From CBDBLK01 sp965215445 (GTDB lineage Bacteria; Bdellovibrionota; Bacteriovoracia; Bacteriovoracales; Bacteriovoracaceae), in contig CBDCDT010000002.1 of NCBI GenBank assembly GCA_965215445.1, positions 1,116,001-1,180,000 of the forward strand: a DNA stretch of 64,000 nt. Reading direction: 5' to 3'. The translations under genes were made by a program, and so were the position numbers. The notes beneath the pieces were generated by a model. That model had not been told where the DNA came from, ran no database searches, and worked only from the letters and a program-made list of their open reading frames with translations. Of this stretch, positions 61,043 to 64,000 are shown one piece after another; position 1 is the stretch's first letter, and each line of letters begins with the position of its first letter.

Positions 61043-62386
61043 ATGAAAACGCCGCTTGCTGATAACGTCCTGCCTTTTCCCGGCCAGGCCTTGCCCGAAG
61101 TACCCGAGTTGCCGCCTATCCCAACGCCGAAGTCGGACAAGGTTTTGGGGCGGGCGGAGAAGCTGGCGAGTTTTTCAAAATACCCGTGCAGCTTTGATTT
61201 TGAAGTCTATCGAAAATTGGAAAACCGCTTTGGGCTGGAGCAACCCCGTGGGGGAGTCATTTTTCATAGTCCGTTTAAGTTGGTCAATAGTCACAACACC
61301 TGCCAACAGTGCCTTTATGCTTTTGAAGTCGATACCTATGGCCGAGGCTGTGTTCACGACTGCGTTTATTGTTACGCCAAGGCCGAACTTACGGTTCATG
61401 CCTACTGGAACCGCCCCTTTCCCATGCCCGTCGATATTACCGAGATTTGGAAAACCTTTTATGCCGTTTTTGAAACCGACAAAAAGGCAAAGTGGCGCGA
61501 AATCATGGAAATGCGGGTTCCCCTGCGCATCGGCTCTATGTCTGACTCCTTCATGTTCATGGATAAAAAATATAAGGTCACGCAGGAATTGCTTAAAATT
61601 CTCGACTATTACGATTACCCCTATATCATCTTTACCCGTTCGGACTTGGTTGCCCATGACGACTATTTGGAATTGTTGCGTCCCGATCTTTGTTCCGTAC
61701 AAATGAGCATCGCCTCGATCAATGACGAAATGAACCGCATGATTGAACCGGGAACGCCAAGTTCCAAGCGCCGCCTTAAGGCCTTGCAAAAACTTTCTCA
61801 AAATGGGTTTTGGACGACGGCGAGATTGAATCCCTTTTTTCCCATTTATCCCGACGGATATTTTACGGAACCCGATTTTGACCGCAAAAATATGCCCGAA
61901 CCTTTTCACTTTTCCAGTTTTGAAATGGTCGATGAAGTTGCCAGTTATGGCATTCCCTCCGTTTTGGCGGGAATGGTTCGCCTGTCCAGTTTTTCCCTGA
62001 ATCAAATCGAAAAGGCCTGTGGGCGCAGCCTGCGGGAGTTCTACCGCTCCGATACCAAAAAAACCGCCATCTTTACCGAAAAAAAATCCCGCGATTTTCA
62101 TTATAGCGATGCCGAGATTCGCGCCTATTACGAACGCCTGCACGCCAAATGCAGACAAAATGGCATTGAGTTTACCACCTGCTATATCGGCAACGGCGAA
62201 AAACACTTTTGGAAAGATCAGGATTTGTGGTCGAATAAAAAGGATTGTTGTAATGCCATCGGACGGGTTGCCAGCTTCAAAAATGGTCAAACCTCCCGTG
62301 AAATTAAATGGGATATGAGGATGCGCCACACGAATAACAAGTGCCTCAAACCCGAAAACAAATCGACTTTGCATCGTCCTCTATGA
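61043..62386 (+). CDS. SPL-family-like radical SAM enzyme
   Basis: The Fe-S cluster motif CX3CX2C (C103, C107, C110) is in GCVHDCVYCYAKAEL. The following RIGSMSDSFMFM and IIFTRSDLVAHDDYLELL match the family's SAM-binding barrel, and the end has CCNAIG with extra cysteines. Spore-photoproduct-lyase-like radical SAM proteins are widespread with uncertain substrates. It is divergent from the restriction operon, 135 bases away (TTGACA at 61006-61011), and overlaps the ASCH-like gene by four bases. Confidence 0.72.
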   Translation: MKTPLADNVLPFPGQALPEVPELPPIPTPKSDKVLGRAEKLASFSKYPCSFDFEVYRKLENRFGLEQPRGGVIFHSPFKLVNSHNTCQQCLYAFEVDTYGRGCVHDCVYCYAKAELTVHAYWNRPFPMPVDITEIWKTFYAVFETDKKAKWREIMEMRVPLRIGSMSDSFMFMDKKYKVTQELLKILDYYDYPYIIFTRSDLVAHDDYLELLRPDLCSVQMSIASINDEMNRMIEPGTPSSKRRLKALQKLSQNGFWTTARLNPFFPIYPDGYFTEPDFDRKNMPEPFHFSSFEMVDEVASYGIPSVLAGMVRLSSFSLNQIEKACGRSLREFYRSDTKKTAIFTEKKSRDFHYSDAEIRAYYERLHAKCRQNGIEFTTCYIGNGEKHFWKDQDLWSNKKDCCNAIGRVASFKNGQTSREIKWDMRMRHTNNKCLKPENKSTLHRPL

Positions 62387-62781
62387 GCGCGGCCAAAAAA
62401 ACCTATACCGGAATCAATATTCAGTGGCCCATTTCCCGTGACATTCTTTTAAGGAAAAAAACAATTGAAACCCGAACCTATCCCATCCCCAAGAAGTATT
62501 TGGGAAAGGAAATGCTTTTAATTGAAACTCCCGGACGTGCGGGAAAGTTCAAATCCCGAATTGTGGGCATCATCAAATTCACCGAATGCTTTCAGTATCC
62601 CGGCATCAAGGCCTTTTATGCGGATTTTCCGTTGCATCTAGTGGACAAAAAATCCCCTTGGGCATGGAAAGACCGGCCTAAATGGGGCTGGCGGGTTTCT
62701 CTGCTGGAAGTGATTTCTCCGCCGGTAGATTTTTCGGCCAGAAAAGGGATTGTCTACACCAAAGACATTTCTTTTGTTTAA
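62383..62781 (+). CDS. ASCH-like small protein
   Basis: From the ATG at 62383, overlapping the radical SAM stop, about 132 residues: GINIQWPISRDILLRKKTIETRTYPIP resembles the ASCH/EVE (PUA-like) fold that binds RNA or modified bases ('kp.wa.lIl.gkKtiE.R'), followed by SRIVGIIKFTECFQYPG and a WGWRVSLLEVI end. Translational coupling to the radical SAM enzyme suggests a substrate-recognition partner. The 3' end meets the tatA gene, which converges, at 62778. Confidence 0.6.
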   Translation: MSAAKKTYTGINIQWPISRDILLRKKTIETRTYPIPKKYLGKEMLLIETPGRAGKFKSRIVGIIKFTECFQYPGIKAFYADFPLHLVDKKSPWAWKDRPKWGWRVSLLEVISPPVDFSARKGIVYTKDISFV

Positions 62782-63017
62782 AGGGGAAGCGACTCTTTTT
62801 GTACTTTTTTTGCATCGTTTTCCCGTTTTTCTAAACGGGGAGATGCCTCTTCGGCGTCCATTTGGCCCACCTGGTGAAAGACTTCATCTTTGGCGCGTTG
62901 AAACTCGCGCAGACCACGGCCCAGCCCCCGCGCCAATTCGGGTAGTTTCTTTGGCCCGATAAAAACCAGGCCGAGGGCCAAAATCAGGAGAACTTCACCA
63001 AAACCGAGACCAAACAT
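62778..63017 (-). CDS. tatA: Twin-arginine translocase subunit TatA
   Basis: From the ATG at 63017: a short periplasmic end, a membrane helix (GEVLLILALGLVFIG), the FxGP-like hinge PKKLPELARGLGRGLREF and a charged tail of about 30 residues. This is the TatA/TatE form; the 80-residue length fits. The start follows the yajC stop by eight bases. No tatB or tatC in the window. Confidence 0.85.
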   Translation of the reverse strand: MFGLGFGEVLLILALGLVFIGPKKLPELARGLGRGLREFQRAKDEVFHQVGQMDAEEASPRLEKRENDAKKVQKESLPL

Positions 63018-63024
63018 AGCTAAC

Positions 63025-63375
63025 CTACGATTTCTCTTTTTTGCCAAACAGCTTTTGGCTCATTCCGCCAACCTGAGTGCGTAAAACCTTGAGTTTAATG
63101 CCTTCCATGACTTCTAGTGTAATCACTTTTTCAGTCATGCCCACAACCGTCCCAAGCAGGCCACTTTTGGTGTAGACCTCATCTCCCTTGGTGAGTTTGC
63201 CCAACATGGCCTGCTCTTCTTCCAATTTCCTCTTTTGAGGCCGGATCATCAAGAAATAAAAAATGACAAAGATAATGGCGAAAGGCGCCAAAGAGAACAA
63301 GGGGTTCGGTGCGTTGGCGGCCGCTCCGGCCTGCTGGCCAGTTTGGGCCAAAACTGTGGGAATAAACCATGTCAT
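63025..63375 (-). CDS. yajC: Sec accessory protein YajC
   Basis: A 116-residue membrane protein with one helix (LAPFAIIFVIFYFLMIRP) and the YajC blocks RPQKRKLEEEQAMLGKLTKGDEV, GLLGTVVGMTEKV and LKVLRTQVGGM. It associates with SecDF. The start has an AGGAG site. In this genome yajC is separated from secD by tatA and the 6.3-kb island. Confidence 0.95.
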   Translation of the reverse strand: MTWFIPTVLAQTGQQAGAAANAPNPLFSLAPFAIIFVIFYFLMIRPQKRKLEEEQAMLGKLTKGDEVYTKSGLLGTVVGMTEKVITLEVMEGIKLKVLRTQVGGMSQKLFGKKEKS

Positions 63376-63393
63376 AAAAAATTCTCCTTTTTT

Positions 63394-64000
63394 TCAGGCC
63401 CATTCTTGCGAAGTGTAAACCTTATAGGTGTTGGAATAAAAATCGTCAAATGTGCCCTCCAAAATATTTCTGCGCGCCTCTTTCAAAAGGCGCAAATAAA
63501 AATGGAGGTTGTGGTAGGTGATGAGTTGGCCCGCCAAATATTCTCCCGAGCGGTAGAGGTGGGCGATATAGGCCCGGGAATAGGTCTGACAAGTCCGACA
63601 GTGACAATCGGGATCGGGAGGTAGGGGGTCTTCCCTAAAGCGCTGTTTTTTAATGCTGAGCGTTCCCCGCCGGGTAAAAAACTGGCCATTGCGTGCATTG
63701 CGCGTCGGCAAAACGCAATCAAACATGTCGATGCCACTTTTGATTGCGTTTAAAATATCGAGGGGGGTTCCTACGCCCATCAGGTAGCGGGGCATGGCCT
63801 TGGGCATGATGGGAACAAATTTTTGGCAAAATTCTCTCATTTCCTCACTCTTTTCCCCGACACTCAGGCCGCCTAACGCAAACCCCGCAAAGTGGCCTTT
63901 CAAGGAGAGTAAAGATTCCAAACACTCACGGCGCAAATCCCATTCCAACCCCCCTTGAACGATGGCAAAAAGGTGCTGATGTTCCTTGAGGGGAACGTCC
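63394..64000 (-). CDS. tgt: Queuine tRNA-ribosyltransferase, C-terminal part (open at window edge)
   Basis: Exchanges guanine-34 for the queuine precursor preQ1 in tRNAs. The frame stays open to 64000, so the N-terminal part lies outside. Visible blocks: FAIVQGGLEWDLR, GFALGGLSVGEKSEEM, GVGTPLDILNAIKSGIDMFDCVLPTR (split here across the catalytic aspartate) and the zinc site CHCRTC with YHNLHFY. First gene of the yajC cluster, reading towards yajC. Confidence 0.94.
   Translation of the reverse strand, partial: DVPLKEHQHLFAIVQGGLEWDLRRECLESLLSLKGHFAGFALGGLSVGEKSEEMREFCQKFVPIMPKAMPRYLMGVGTPLDILNAIKSGIDMFDCVLPTRNARNGQFFTRRGTLSIKKQRFREDPLPPDPDCHCRTCQTYSRAYIAHLYRSGEYLAGQLITYHNLHFYLRLLKEARRNILEGTFDDFYSNTYKVYTSQEWA

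Noticed and set aside
61175..62374. A 399-codon frame on the minus strand opposite the radical SAM gene
   Set aside because: Antisense shadow; the plus-strand frame has the CX3CX2C motif and the expected length.
1..64000. CRISPR array or rRNA genes
   Set aside because: No regularly spaced short repeats with unique spacers and no rRNA-like sequence were seen; the 96- and 162-bp repeats have other explanations.

Overview
The window looks like the chromosome of a Gram-negative, Tat- and Sec-proficient bacterium. It has many short lipoproteins, secreted proteases, an orphan oligopeptide-binding protein, a prkA-yeaH-spoVR cluster and a tgt-yajC-(tatA)-secD-secF cluster. This mix, the moderate G+C and the dense minus-strand operons suggest a Bdellovibrionota-like (predatory or former 'delta') lineage. 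That placement is inference: there is no rRNA in the window, and no gene was compared with a database.

Left part (1-20.7 kb), mostly housekeeping and envelope. A LysM protein fragment is followed by an overlapping gene set: an M48-like lipoprotein without its zinc site, AmgK-like sugar kinase, MurU-like nucleotidyltransferase and a membrane PilZ-like protein. AmgK and MurU would make UDP-MurNAc from recycled cell-wall sugar. Secreted unknowns and a subtilase come next, then VOC protein, folP, ftsH and tilS, with a CAT-anticodon tRNA beside tilS. A three-gene operon encodes a small secreted protein, a family 5 solute-binding protein and a new-looking HExxH protease. RDD protein, aspS, a DUF192 lipoprotein and an FtsB-like protein close the segment.

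20.8-25.2 kb is an accessory patch: an Hcp-like cysteine-paired Sel1 lipoprotein, an LPP20-like lipoprotein, and a two-gene module of a ThsB/DUF1863-type TIR-like protein coupled to a four-helix membrane protein, a candidate defence system. 25.2-33.8 kb is a long minus-strand run (PP2C phosphatase, M23 endopeptidase, secA, YbjQ-like protein, glpD-like oxidase, an orphan bufferin, pepP). 33.9-38.7 kb is prkA-yeaH-spoVR, a stress kinase cluster, followed by a metzincin protease.

41.9-50.9 kb is an integrative element in a tRNA-Cys(GCA) gene. It has a tyrosine integrase next to the tRNA, a 24-bp identical att core at both ends inside an 89-bp direct repeat, a replication-relaxation-like gene downstream of 162-bp tandem repeats, a methyltransferase gene, and an AT-rich ABC-three-component (ABC-3C) conflict operon as cargo. 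The outer flank at the left end carries a second copy of the element's terminal arm and a second copy of its methyltransferase gene (779-bp ungapped repeat). This suggests a tandem insertion or the remnant of a related element.

51-64 kb returns to the core genome (HU/IHF, a large lipoprotein, secF, secD, then tatA, yajC, tgt). Between secD and tatA-yajC lies a 6.3-kb island: a DNA methyltransferase fused to an Mrr-like nuclease domain, a PD-(D/E)XK-like protein and a zinc-ribbon/winged-helix P-loop ATPase on one strand, and an SPL-like radical SAM enzyme overlapping an ASCH-like protein on the other. secD carries its own good promoter, so the split cluster can still be expressed.

The strongest candidates for undescribed biology are this split-cluster island, the TIR-like plus membrane-protein pair, and the element with its duplicated terminal modules.
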